Both the position numbers and the translations under genes were made by a program. From assembly GCA_015060405.1 (NCBI GenBank), contig SUYN01000004.1:114168-178167 (forward strand): 64,000 nucleotides of DNA, written 5' to 3'. The notes under the pieces are model-generated. The model was given only the letters and a program-made list of their open reading frames with translations, searched no databases and was not told the origin of the DNA. Position 1 is the stretch's first letter, and the number at the start of each line of letters is the position of its first letter. Positions 29,322 to 37,902 of this stretch are shown here, one piece after another. This stretch comes from Bacteroidales bacterium. GTDB lineage: Bacteria; Bacteroidota; Bacteroidia; Bacteroidales; UBA932.

Positions 29322-30841
29322 GACTTCCTCCTCCTCAGATAATCATACATTTCCTTACGTTCAGTCTTCGCGCAGCCCACGAACAGGACTGAGAGGCCGG
29401 CACAGCCCACACACAGCAGCACGCTGAGGCAGAAGCCCCAGAAGCCGCCAGGCATGAGGCGGACGAGCGCAAGAGGCAGCGCAAGGGCGGCAGCGGCAAC
29501 AAGAGCCACATTGAGATACACCATCCTTATATGTTCCCAGGCCGGATAAGCCATTTCCCTGTTTAGCAGATAAAGACGTACGAAGAAACATATCTGTGAT
29601 ATGACGACTGCCACGATGACAGTGATCTGCGGACTTGCCCCACCTTTGAGAAGTATATATGACACCGGCACATTCAGAAGCTGCAGTCCTCCGACTATGA
29701 TCTGATAGTTCCTTATATGTCCTGTCGCAAGCATTGCCGTTATCATCGGATTGGAAAGCGACTCGCTCAAGGCGAAGATCAGAAAGAGCTGTACAAAGGC
29801 CACAGTGCCCTGCGGCACATCCTTGAGCCATATTCCCAGCAGATATTCAGTGTTGAAGAGCACAGGAAGGGCAATCACGAAAAGGAGATAGAAGGACATC
29901 CTCGAAGACTTCCTTACCAGGGCAAAGAGGTAGCTGTAATCTCCGGCAGCATAGGACTTGGTAATCTGCGGGTTGACGGCAGTCATGAAATTTGTCACGA
30001 ATCCCTGCAAGGCGGAGAACACCTGGACAGCCACTCCCCTTGCGGCATTCATTGCCGGTCCGAAGAATAGGTTCACAAGAATGTTTCCTCCATGGTCGCG
30101 GAGCACGCCCGAGCTTACCCCAATGAAGTTCCAGCCGGCGAAAGAGAACATCTCCTTCACAAGACCTGCGTCAAAGACAGGCCTGAACCTGCATTCCTCG
30201 AAATGTCGTCTGCAATAGATCCCGTATGCCATGCGGACGACGAGGACTGCAACTGCCATAAGAGCTGCATAATACACGAGACGGTCAATAGGCGACCGGA
30301 GAATGAGGAAAGCCACAGAAAGACGCAGGAAACCGTCAAGAAGGCCTATATATGCATAGGCTGACATATGTTCATGAGCAGTGATGCTGGCCATCTGCGG
30401 CACGCTGAGAAGATTGATCACAAATGACAATACGGAAAAATGCAGGACCATGACTGCAGCCGGGATCCTGTCGGGAGAAATGGTCATCTCATTTCTTATG
30501 AACCATATGCCCACAGGCTCTGCGACGGCTGCCACAATGAGCGCTATTGCGGCCTGGATCATGACCGCTGTCGAATAGACCTTGTTGAGCCGCGCTTCAG
30601 GCCCTTTTCCCAGCTCGAAGGTGATGAATCTTGATATTGCTGAATTCAGGGCACCGGAAATGACGGTGAACATTGCCACCACACCCCCTACGACATTGTA
30701 GATGCCGAAGTCGGTCTCACCCAAGGCCTCTAGGACAACACGCGAGGTGTAGAATCCGACAAGCATCAGGACAAGCATCCTGACATAAAGCATCAGGGTG
30801 TTCTTGACTATGCGTCTGCTATTTTCAGAGTGTGTGCCCAT
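29318..30841 (-). CDS. Polysaccharide flippase / MATE-type (Wzx-like)
   Basis: 507 aa, multi-TM, RIVKNTLMLYVRMLVLMLVGFYTSRVVLEALGETDFGIYNVVGGVVAMF. Confidence 0.88.
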   Translation of the reverse strand: MGTHSENSRRIVKNTLMLYVRMLVLMLVGFYTSRVVLEALGETDFGIYNVVGGVVAMFTVISGALNSAISRFITFELGKGPEARLNKVYSTAVMIQAAIALIVAAVAEPVGIWFIRNEMTISPDRIPAAVMVLHFSVLSFVINLLSVPQMASITAHEHMSAYAYIGLLDGFLRLSVAFLILRSPIDRLVYYAALMAVAVLVVRMAYGIYCRRHFEECRFRPVFDAGLVKEMFSFAGWNFIGVSSGVLRDHGGNILVNLFFGPAMNAARGVAVQVFSALQGFVTNFMTAVNPQITKSYAAGDYSYLFALVRKSSRMSFYLLFVIALPVLFNTEYLLGIWLKDVPQGTVAFVQLFLIFALSESLSNPMITAMLATGHIRNYQIIVGGLQLLNVPVSYILLKGGASPQITVIVAVVISQICFFVRLYLLNREMAYPAWEHIRMVYLNVALVAAAALALPLALVRLMPGGFWGFCLSVLLCVGCAGLSVLFVGCAKTERKEMYDYLRRRKS

Positions 30842-31018
30842 ATACCGACAGACTAAGGACCTGCAAATGTTTACAACTTACAAATATAAACAATTTCCCG
30901 CAAATGTGGCCCCATATGACCTCGCCAGATTTATTTCCTTCATTTATTTGGTTATGTCAAGTATTCTTATTAATTTAGTGCTCAAATTGATTTAAATAAC
31001 ACTAAACACTGAACAGAT

Positions 31019-31318
31019 ATGGTAAGATATTGTGTAATGTGGAAGTTCAAGCCATCAGATGGCAGGACTCCGAAGGAACTCGCTGAAGATGTCAAGGAAA
31101 GGTATGAGTCCCTCATGGGACTTGTTCCAGGACTCACAAACATTGAAATCGGCATCAACCGCAATGACGGAAAATCTTCTTACGATGCTGTAATGATCGC
31201 AGATTTCGAAAGTTGGGAGAGCCTCGCGGCCTATAAGGCAGACACCATGAGGGACAACGTTATAGAATACGTAAAGACTATCGCCGAAATCAGGGCGAAA
31301 GTTGAATACGAAAGGTAG
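31019..31318 (+). CDS. Dabb (stress-responsive A/B barrel) family protein
   Basis: 99 aa, MVRYCVMWKFKPSDGRTPKELAEDVKERYESLMGLVPGLTNIEIGINRN. Confidence 0.85.
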   Translation: MVRYCVMWKFKPSDGRTPKELAEDVKERYESLMGLVPGLTNIEIGINRNDGKSSYDAVMIADFESWESLAAYKADTMRDNVIEYVKTIAEIRAKVEYER

Positions 31319-31322
31319 AAAA

Positions 31323-31345
31323 AAAGGGACCGCCAAGGTCCCTTT
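31323..31345. terminator. Bidirectional intrinsic terminator between converging genes
   Basis: AAAGGGACC-GCCAA-GGTCCCTTT perfect 9-bp stem, A-tract upstream and T-rich downstream. Confidence 0.75.
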
Positions 31346-31350
31346 CTCAT

Positions 31351-31983
31351 TTATATATCCTGCTGTCTTCTTATTCCGTTTACGACAAGTCCGATGACAT
31401 CGGCCTTCCTGCGCTCGAGGTACTCCTTTCTGGCTGTGGAGTCGCACTCGTTCAGTGCATAGCCACGCGGAGCCACTATGAACGATGAGACGGTCAGAGA
31501 CATGATATCCATCAGAAGATCGATCGGAAGCACCTCCCTTATCGTACCCTTTTCTATCTCATCAGCCACTGCCTTCTCGAACTTCTTGAAGGCACCGCTC
31601 CTGCGTTCGTCACGAAGAAAGCGGTTGCGGAAGACATCCCATCTGGCAGGATGCATGATGAGTTCGTTGACGATGAACGGAGCCAGACGGCTGTCAAGCT
31701 CGAGGATTCCGAAATAGAAATCAATGACATTCTGGATCCTTTCAAAGAAATCCTCCCCTTCCTGGAACGGAGCATCGAGATAGTCAAGTACATGCTCCAT
31801 CTTAGGGGTAAAGACATCCCAGAAGAGCTTTTCCTTTGTACGGAAATAATAATGTATCAAGGCCTGGTTACATCCCACGGCCTTGGCGATCTCCGTTGTC
31901 GAGGTGCCGCTGAAGCCTTTCTCAAGAAAGAGCCTCTCAGCCACCCATAATATCCTTTTCTCGATGTTCTGATTCTTCTCCAT
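31351..31983 (-). CDS. TetR/AcrR family transcriptional regulator
   Basis: 210 aa, RILWVAERLFLEKGFSGTSTTEIAKAVGCNQALIHYYFRTKEKLFWDVF. Confidence 0.92.
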   Translation of the reverse strand: MEKNQNIEKRILWVAERLFLEKGFSGTSTTEIAKAVGCNQALIHYYFRTKEKLFWDVFTPKMEHVLDYLDAPFQEGEDFFERIQNVIDFYFGILELDSRLAPFIVNELIMHPARWDVFRNRFLRDERRSGAFKKFEKAVADEIEKGTIREVLPIDLLMDIMSLTVSSFIVAPRGYALNECDSTARKEYLERRKADVIGLVVNGIRRQQDI

Positions 31984-32275
31984 TATCTTTGCTTGACTTT
32001 TTGTCTATAAACAGCCACAGACGCCACATCAGCCAGCCCCATGCTATGAAAAGGGTGATGTACACCCACATCGGGACCTTGTTGTTGAAGGCATCCTGAT
32101 CCACTATCTTCTCGAAATCAGGTATGTCCACATAGTAGTACGCCCCGATTCCGAAATCATAGCCCTCCACAAGTCCGAGCCGGTTGAACATTATGTAGCC
32201 GGCCAAGACCAAGACAGTCACCGCCATAATCACGGTGACTGCCCCAAAGATAATGCTTTTCTTTGATTTATTCAT
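31937..32275 (-). CDS. Small membrane protein of unknown function
   Basis: 112 aa, two hydrophobic segments, 2 nt downstream of the YeiH-like gene, overlaps the tetR start by 47 bp. Confidence 0.65.
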   Translation of the reverse strand: MNKSKKSIIFGAVTVIMAVTVLVLAGYIMFNRLGLVEGYDFGIGAYYYVDIPDFEKIVDQDAFNNKVPMWVYITLFIAWGWLMWRLWLFIDKKSSKDNGEESEHREKDIMGG

Positions 32276-32277
32276 CT

Positions 32278-33756
32278 TTATTTCGATTCATTGACCATCT
32301 GTGCCGCTTCTGTGATGTCAACGGTCGACCCGTCATCTACAGCCTGCACAGGGACAGGAGCGGCAACTTCCTTCTTTACCTCGGCCTTTGCGTCTGTAAA
32401 GGTCTTGATGTCAGGCTGAGGGAATATCTTTCCTGAAAGGAGGAGCCATACGACGGCAAATGTAAGTACGATGTTGAATGTCTGTCCTATGATATACAGC
32501 CAGAACACCTTTCCGCCCTGCATGCTCTTGACTATAGACTTGAAGTTTGTGTCAAGACCGATCGAAGTGAAGGCAAGGACGAAAGCCCAGTCCTTATATG
32601 TTCCAAGCACCTTGTTTATCTTGGCTGTAGCCTCAGCACCGGCAGTAGGTACAAATATGAACGAAGCAACCAGTGAGGCCACCATGAAGCCGAGGATGAA
32701 CTTAGGGAAGCGTGTCCAGATCTCACCTGCGCCAACGGTAGACTTTCCTGTGTTGTCGACCTTTCTTGCGAAGAAGATGGCCACGAAGAAGGCGATGAAG
32801 CCGATGAGGACGTTCTGGATCATCTTGACAAGGGATGCGACCTGCTCAGCCACAGGACCGAGGGCGCTACCTGCAAGGACAACCGCTCCAGTGGAGTCCA
32901 CTGTACCTCCGATAAGTGCACCTCCCATGAGTTCTCCCATTCCTGTCCACTCGATTATCATAGGCTCGAATATCATCATCACTATGGTACAGATGATAGA
33001 GATCGAGATTGCGACTGAGAGGTCTTCCTTCTTACATCCCGAAGCTGCACCTGTGGCAATAGCTGCCGAGGTACCGCAGACTGAAGTCGCCGCTGAAAGA
33101 GTGATAAGGAGCGGTTTGTTCCTGATCTTGAGGATCCTGTTGCCGAACCACCACATGAAGATGATGACTATAGGAGTGACACCCCATGCGATTCCGAGGC
33201 CGTAGAGGCCGAACTTTGCAATGTTAGAAAAAAGGACGGAGAAACCGAATACGACAAGACCGGTCTTGATGTAGAACTCTGTCCTGATGGCAGGCTTGAG
33301 CCATTTCGGAACACCAACGGTGTTGGCAATGAGAAGACCTATGAGAAGTGCCCAGAAGGCCCACTCGAGATAACGTTTGAGGGTGAACTCCGCGCTGACC
33401 ATCCTTACGATGATGGCTATGGCAAAGAGTGCGATGAAGGCTGGAATGTACTTGCTGAGTTTCTCGCCCTGAAGCTTGACACCGGCGCCGAAGAGGACTC
33501 CGAGAGTCAGCATGGTGATGAGGCACTTCTTCCAGAAGGCCCATGAGGTCAGCTGGGTAAGAAGAGGAACGACTTTGGAGGCATCCTTGTCCGAAAGGGT
33601 CTCACCTATGGTCCATGTACTGAATTTCAAGGCTCCGAAATCGAACCAGCCTGTCAACACTGAAATGCATCCGAGTGCGATGACTATCACACCGATCCAC
33701 ACCGAAAGCCAATCCTCCGTGCGGATGAGATTGGAAATTTTACGATCCTTATTCAT
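32278..33756 (-). CDS. YeiH-type putative sulfate exporter family transporter (UPF0324)
   Basis: CGTSAAIATGAASGCKKEDLSVAISISIICTIVMM, GGTVDSTGAVVLAGSALG; ATG at 33756 (MNKDRKISNLI) preferred. Confidence 0.85.
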   Translation of the reverse strand: MNKDRKISNLIRTEDWLSVWIGVIVIALGCISVLTGWFDFGALKFSTWTIGETLSDKDASKVVPLLTQLTSWAFWKKCLITMLTLGVLFGAGVKLQGEKLSKYIPAFIALFAIAIIVRMVSAEFTLKRYLEWAFWALLIGLLIANTVGVPKWLKPAIRTEFYIKTGLVVFGFSVLFSNIAKFGLYGLGIAWGVTPIVIIFMWWFGNRILKIRNKPLLITLSAATSVCGTSAAIATGAASGCKKEDLSVAISISIICTIVMMIFEPMIIEWTGMGELMGGALIGGTVDSTGAVVLAGSALGPVAEQVASLVKMIQNVLIGFIAFFVAIFFARKVDNTGKSTVGAGEIWTRFPKFILGFMVASLVASFIFVPTAGAEATAKINKVLGTYKDWAFVLAFTSIGLDTNFKSIVKSMQGGKVFWLYIIGQTFNIVLTFAVVWLLLSGKIFPQPDIKTFTDAKAEVKKEVAAPVPVQAVDDGSTVDITEAAQMVNESK

Positions 33757-33766
33757 AAACATTAAG

Positions 33767-33800
33767 TTTTGGTACACCAAAAGGATATGGTGAATATCCT
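33767..33800. promoter_or_regulatory. Two abutting dyads upstream of the YeiH-like operon (operator candidates)
   Basis: TTTTGGT-AC-ACCAAAA at 33767-33782 and AGGATAT-GGTGA-ATATCCT at 33782-33800, 11 and 26 nt from the ATG. Confidence 0.5.
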
Positions 33801-33833
33801 ATTTAATAAGCTATTAAAGTACTTACAAAGTAA

Positions 33834-33868
33834 AACATTGTTTTCTTAAAAAGCAAGAAAACAATGTT
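33834..33868 (-). terminator. Intrinsic terminator of trpS
   Basis: Perfect 14-bp inverted repeat AACATTGTTTTCTT-AAAAAGC-AAGAAAACAATGTT, 5 nt downstream of trpS; TTTTA follows on the minus strand. Confidence 0.75.
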
Positions 33869-33873
33869 AAAAC

Positions 33874-34989
33874 TTATTTAGCCCTATACTTGGCTGTATG
33901 TTCCTGAATGAGAGCCTCGTCGCCGAAATAATCTATCTTCATCGCCTTGCGGACCTGGTCCAGCGTCCTTGCAGCTTCAGCGCGGGCAGTTTCGGATCCT
34001 TTACGGAGAATCTCATATACTCCCGGAATGTCCTGCTCGTATCTGCTGCGTCTTTCACGCATAGGCTGGAGCATCTCTTCGAGGATGTTGAGAAGGAACT
34101 TCTTGCATGTTCCGTCACCGAGGCCACCGCGGCGGTAATGTGCCTTCATGGCATCAAGATCCTCGTATTCAGGAAGATATTTTGCAAAATGCTCCTTCTT
34201 GCAGAAGGCGTCAAGGTAGGTGAACACAACATTTCCCTCTACTGTACCGGGATCCTCTATCTGAAGATGGTTCGGATCCGTGAACATGCTGTTTACTGCC
34301 TTCTTGAGCTCTTTAGGAGTGCTTGAAAGGTAGACGCAGTTGCCAAGGGACTTGCTCATCTTCGCCTTTCCGTCAGTACCTGGAAGACGGCAGCACACTG
34401 TATTCTCCGGCAGCATCATCTCAGGCATGACGAGGGTCTCGCCATAGACTGAATTGAACTTATGGACAATCTCCCTGGTCTGCTCGATCATGGGAGCCTG
34501 GTCCACTCCCACAGGAACTGTGGTCGCCTTGAACGCAGTGATGTCAGATGCCTGGCTTATCGGATATGTAAAGAAACCGACAGGGGTTCCCTTCTTGTTC
34601 TGGTCCTCATCCTCATTGTCGCAGAATCCGCGAAGCTGGATCTCCTGCTTGACGGTTGGATTGCGCTGCAGACGCTGCACAGTCACAAGGTTCATGTAAT
34701 AGAACGCCAGCTCGCACAGCTCAGGGACCTGAGACTGTATGAAGATGGTCACCTTTTCGGGGTCAAGACCTGCCGAAAGATAGTCAAGAGCCACCTCTAT
34801 GATGTTCTGACGGATCTTCTCCGGATTGTCCGCGTTGTCTGTAAGAGCCTGCGCGTCAGCGATCATGATGAATATCTTTTCGAATTCGCCTGAATTCTGA
34901 AGTTCCACTCTTCTTCTGAGGGAGCCTACATAATGTCCGAGATGGAGCTTGCCTGTAGGACGGTCACCTGTCAAAATGATTTTTCCCAT
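33874..34989 (-). CDS. trpS: Tryptophan--tRNA ligase
   Basis: 371 aa, TGDRPTGKLHLGHYVGSL, KMSKSLGN; TATATTTG -7 box at 35018-35025. Confidence 0.96.
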   Translation of the reverse strand: MGKIILTGDRPTGKLHLGHYVGSLRRRVELQNSGEFEKIFIMIADAQALTDNADNPEKIRQNIIEVALDYLSAGLDPEKVTIFIQSQVPELCELAFYYMNLVTVQRLQRNPTVKQEIQLRGFCDNEDEDQNKKGTPVGFFTYPISQASDITAFKATTVPVGVDQAPMIEQTREIVHKFNSVYGETLVMPEMMLPENTVCCRLPGTDGKAKMSKSLGNCVYLSSTPKELKKAVNSMFTDPNHLQIEDPGTVEGNVVFTYLDAFCKKEHFAKYLPEYEDLDAMKAHYRRGGLGDGTCKKFLLNILEEMLQPMRERRSRYEQDIPGVYEILRKGSETARAEAARTLDQVRKAMKIDYFGDEALIQEHTAKYRAK

Positions 34990-35049
34990 AATGTATTTTC
35001 TTATTATGTACAGAATACAAATATAATGAAAAAAATGTCCGGAAGGACT

Positions 35050-35676
35050 TTATTCGCCTGTATATTGCGATTTTTCGAGGATAATCCTGTAGAGATTGCA
35101 TCCTATGAGATTACCCAGGACTATGCAGACATATACCGCAAGTATCTCAAGTGCATGGGCCTTCCAGAACGCGAGCGGAGCGGCGAGGTAGTAGAAGGCG
35201 TCGGCAACGCAGTGGGTGAAGCCGCAGACGATGAAGAGAGGGACCCCGAAAAGAAGCGGAAGATAGTTCTTCTCCCTGGCGAAGGTCACTGCAGTGGTCA
35301 TGAGCAGGCCGCAGCCAATGCCGAGCAGGCCGCAGTTCAGGGCTCCTGTACGCAGGCGCATTTCAAGGATGTTCTGAGCGGCCGACTGCATGTCCAGAGG
35401 AGACACCCTCGAGAGAAGGGCCACAAGAAGGCATCCAAGAATGTTTCCCGCAAGGATGAGGAAGAGTTCACCGGTTTCATTCCTGGTGATATATCCGGCG
35501 GTCCCGGTATAGAGCTTCAGCCTGTAGCCGACCACAGCCAGAAGTCCGAGGCAGAAGAGGACTGAGCCGACAAGGGAACCATACACCTGGCTCTGCAGTC
35601 CGGAAGCCAGGAAACCGAAACCGGCCACACCTATATATATACCGGCAAAAACGGATGAGCGTAACAGTTTTATCAT
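35050..35676 (-). CDS. Formate/nitrite transporter (FNT) family channel
   Basis: 208 aa, SSVFAGIYIGVAGFGFLAS, KLYTGTAGYITRNETGELFLILAGNILGCLL, GFTHCVADAFYYLAAPLAF. Confidence 0.82.
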   Translation of the reverse strand: MIKLLRSSVFAGIYIGVAGFGFLASGLQSQVYGSLVGSVLFCLGLLAVVGYRLKLYTGTAGYITRNETGELFLILAGNILGCLLVALLSRVSPLDMQSAAQNILEMRLRTGALNCGLLGIGCGLLMTTAVTFAREKNYLPLLFGVPLFIVCGFTHCVADAFYYLAAPLAFWKAHALEILAVYVCIVLGNLIGCNLYRIILEKSQYTGE

Positions 35677-35703
35677 ATTCTACAAAGGATTGGCATTTTC
35701 ATT

Positions 35704-36387
35704 TTAAGCGAAGGCTATGTCCGTAACAGTCAGGACGCCGTCAGCAACTGTAAACCTCACATTATAGCCGGCATACAGCATTCCGTACACGCGCTCAGGG
35801 TCGTCATGGTAGGAAGGACGGGGGTCCAGTGCAAGGGTGTCGAGCAGAGGGCCGAAGAAAGGTTCGTCACCGAACCTGAGACGGATGTCTTCATGAACTT
35901 CCACCCTGACAGTCCTCTCAGGAAGAACATCCACATAGCCGCATACAGATTCCGGATGGGAATCCGCATAACGGATGTAAGGCTTGATGTCATATATGGG
36001 CGTACCGTCCATCAGATCTGCCCCCCGCACGACAAGAACAGGTCCTTCATGGCGGTCGTGAACAACCTTTTCCAGCTTCACGCAGGATAGGCCTATGGGA
36101 TTCGGACGGTAGGGAGACCTGGTCGCGAAGACTCCCATGTAGCGGTTGCCGCCAAGCCGCGGCGGGCGCACGGCCGGCTGCCAGCGGGCCGACGGGCGGT
36201 TGGCGGAGAACTCCCAGAGAAGCCATATGTGCGAGAAACCGTCCAGGCCTTCGACTGCCTGAGGATCCCGGAACTCCTCTTCAAAGACCACGACACCTGT
36301 CAGATCGGGAGAGAGCCCGCTCTGGCGTGGGATGCCGAACTTTTCGGGAAAATCCGTGCGTATATGTGCTACCGGTCTGATCTCCAT
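35704..36387 (-). CDS. trmO: tRNA (N6-threonylcarbamoyladenosine(37)-N6)-methyltransferase TrmO
   Basis: MEIRPVAHIRTDFPEKFGIPRQSGLSPDLTGVVVFEEEFRDPQAVEGLDGFSHIWLLWEFS, RSPYRPNPIGLSCVKLE; ATG at 36387, since the longer ORF overlaps the tRNA terminator. Confidence 0.92.
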   Translation of the reverse strand: MEIRPVAHIRTDFPEKFGIPRQSGLSPDLTGVVVFEEEFRDPQAVEGLDGFSHIWLLWEFSANRPSARWQPAVRPPRLGGNRYMGVFATRSPYRPNPIGLSCVKLEKVVHDRHEGPVLVVRGADLMDGTPIYDIKPYIRYADSHPESVCGYVDVLPERTVRVEVHEDIRLRFGDEPFFGPLLDTLALDPRPSYHDDPERVYGMLYAGYNVRFTVADGVLTVTDIAFA

Positions 36388-36400
36388 ACTGACAAGAATC

Positions 36401-36436
36401 AAAAAAGGACACGGCACAATGCGTGGACGTGTCCTT
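36401..36436 (-). terminator. Intrinsic terminator of tRNA-Thr
   Basis: Minus-strand AAGGACACG-N14-CGTGTCCTT perfect 9-bp stem followed by a T-tract. Confidence 0.7.
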
Positions 36437-36442
36437 GAGCGG

Positions 36443-36515
36443 AGCCAGCTATGGGATTCGAACCCACGACCTTCGCGTTACGAATGCGATGCTCTACCGA
36501 CTAAGCTAAACTGGC
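36443..36515 (-). tRNA. tRNA-Thr (anticodon CGT)
   Basis: Cloverleaf read by eye: acceptor GCCAGTT/AGCTGGC, D-arm GCTTAGTCGGTAGAGC, anticodon loop TTCGTAA, T-arm GTGGGTTCGAATCCCAT; CCA not encoded. Confidence 0.95.
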
Positions 36516-36597
36516 AACGGAACTCCTTTAGCAAAGGGACTGCAAATATAGAATATTTTCAATAAATTTGCACAATAATCGTAAACAGTTTCTTATG

Positions 36598-37902
36598 CAT
36601 GACATAATAATCATAGGAGGCGGAGCGGCCGGACTTATGGCGGCGGCCGGAGCAGGACAGACCTTGGCTCAGACATCGGACAGCGGAAAGGTCCTCGTCC
36701 TGGAAAAGATGGCAAGACCGGGAAGAAAGATAATGATCACAGGCAAGGGACGCTGCAACTTCACCAATGTGAAGCCATGGAACGAATTCTCCGGACACAT
36801 CTATCCGAAGCCGAATTTCGTGAAGCCGTCATTCTACAACCTCTCTCCGGAGAAGATGATAGACTTCCTTGAAGACAACGGCATGGAAGCGGTCGTGGAA
36901 CGCGGCGACAGGGCCTTTCCTTCTTCACATCTGGCATCAGAAGTCGTGGATTCCCTGCTCAGGGCGGCACAGAAGGCCGGGGCCGAAGTCATCTGCGGCA
37001 AGGAGGTGAGGGCTGTCGGGAGTCGCGACGGGATGTTTTCATTGACGTGTTCAGACGGTTCCTCATACACATGCAGAAGGCTTGTCATAGCCACGGGAGG
37101 ACTATCCTATCCCAAGACAGGCTCGACAGGAGACGGCTACGGATGGGCTGAAGATTTCGGGCACACCATCAGGCCTCTTTTCCCTTCGCTCACTGCCATT
37201 GTCCCTAAGGGCTACAAGGACTCCCCCATTGAAAAAGGTCACATAGACAGAAGCTGTCCTCTCACGGAGACAGGAGAGGCCCTCTGCGGCAACCAGCTCA
37301 AGAACGTGACCCTCAACATTTACATAGACGGCAATCTGGCACAGAGCGAATTCGGTGACCTGGACTTCACTGACGGAGGAATCGAAGGTCCTGTCGGCTT
37401 CAAGGTGAGCCGCAAATGCGTCAACGCCCTGATCAACGGATCGAAGGTCCGCGCGGAAATAGACCTGAAACCGGCAGTCGAGCCTGAAGACCTGACAGTA
37501 CGCATAAACACTCTGTGGAATGAAATCGCGAAAGACAAGAGAAGCGCGGACAAGACCTACAGGGAGCGTTTCAGGATCCTCCTGACCAAGGTCCTCCCTA
37601 TGTCGTTGATTCCCGGATTCCTGAGGGCCTCTCCTGAAATGGACCATAAGTCGTTGCCTAAGGCCTTGAAGACATGGAGCATGGCAATTGCCGGCTATGT
37701 CGGTTACGAAAGATCTGTGGTCACTGCCGGAGGAGTCTCTCTCGACGAGGTGACGGCAAAGACACTGGAGTCGAAGATGACCCCGGGACTGTATTTCGCA
37801 GGAGAAGTCCTGGACCTTGACGCTGACACAGGTGGCTACAACCTCCAGACAGCCTTCTCCACAGGCTTCCTTGCAGGGATCTCGGCGGCGAAAAGCCTTT
37901 AG
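36598..37902 (+). CDS. HI0933/BaiN-like NAD(P)/FAD-dependent oxidoreductase
   Basis: MHDIIIIGGGAAGLMAAAGAGQ, RPGRKIMITGKGRCNFTN, GEVLDLDADTGGYNLQTAFSTG; TAAATTTG -7 box at 36563-36570. Confidence 0.92.
   Translation, partial: HDIIIIGGGAAGLMAAAGAGQTLAQTSDSGKVLVLEKMARPGRKIMITGKGRCNFTNVKPWNEFSGHIYPKPNFVKPSFYNLSPEKMIDFLEDNGMEAVVERGDRAFPSSHLASEVVDSLLRAAQKAGAEVICGKEVRAVGSRDGMFSLTCSDGSSYTCRRLVIATGGLSYPKTGSTGDGYGWAEDFGHTIRPLFPSLTAIVPKGYKDSPIEKGHIDRSCPLTETGEALCGNQLKNVTLNIYIDGNLAQSEFGDLDFTDGGIEGPVGFKVSRKCVNALINGSKVRAEIDLKPAVEPEDLTVRINTLWNEIAKDKRSADKTYRERFRILLTKVLPMSLIPGFLRASPEMDHKSLPKALKTWSMAIAGYVGYERSVVTAGGVSLDEVTAKTLESKMTPGLYFAGEVLDLDADTGGYNLQTAFSTGFLAGISAAKSL

Noticed and set aside
36417-36417. Longer trmO start (MPCPFLILVSMEIRP...)
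   Set aside because: Falls within the tRNA-Thr terminator hairpin; the ATG at 36387 matches the family N-terminus.
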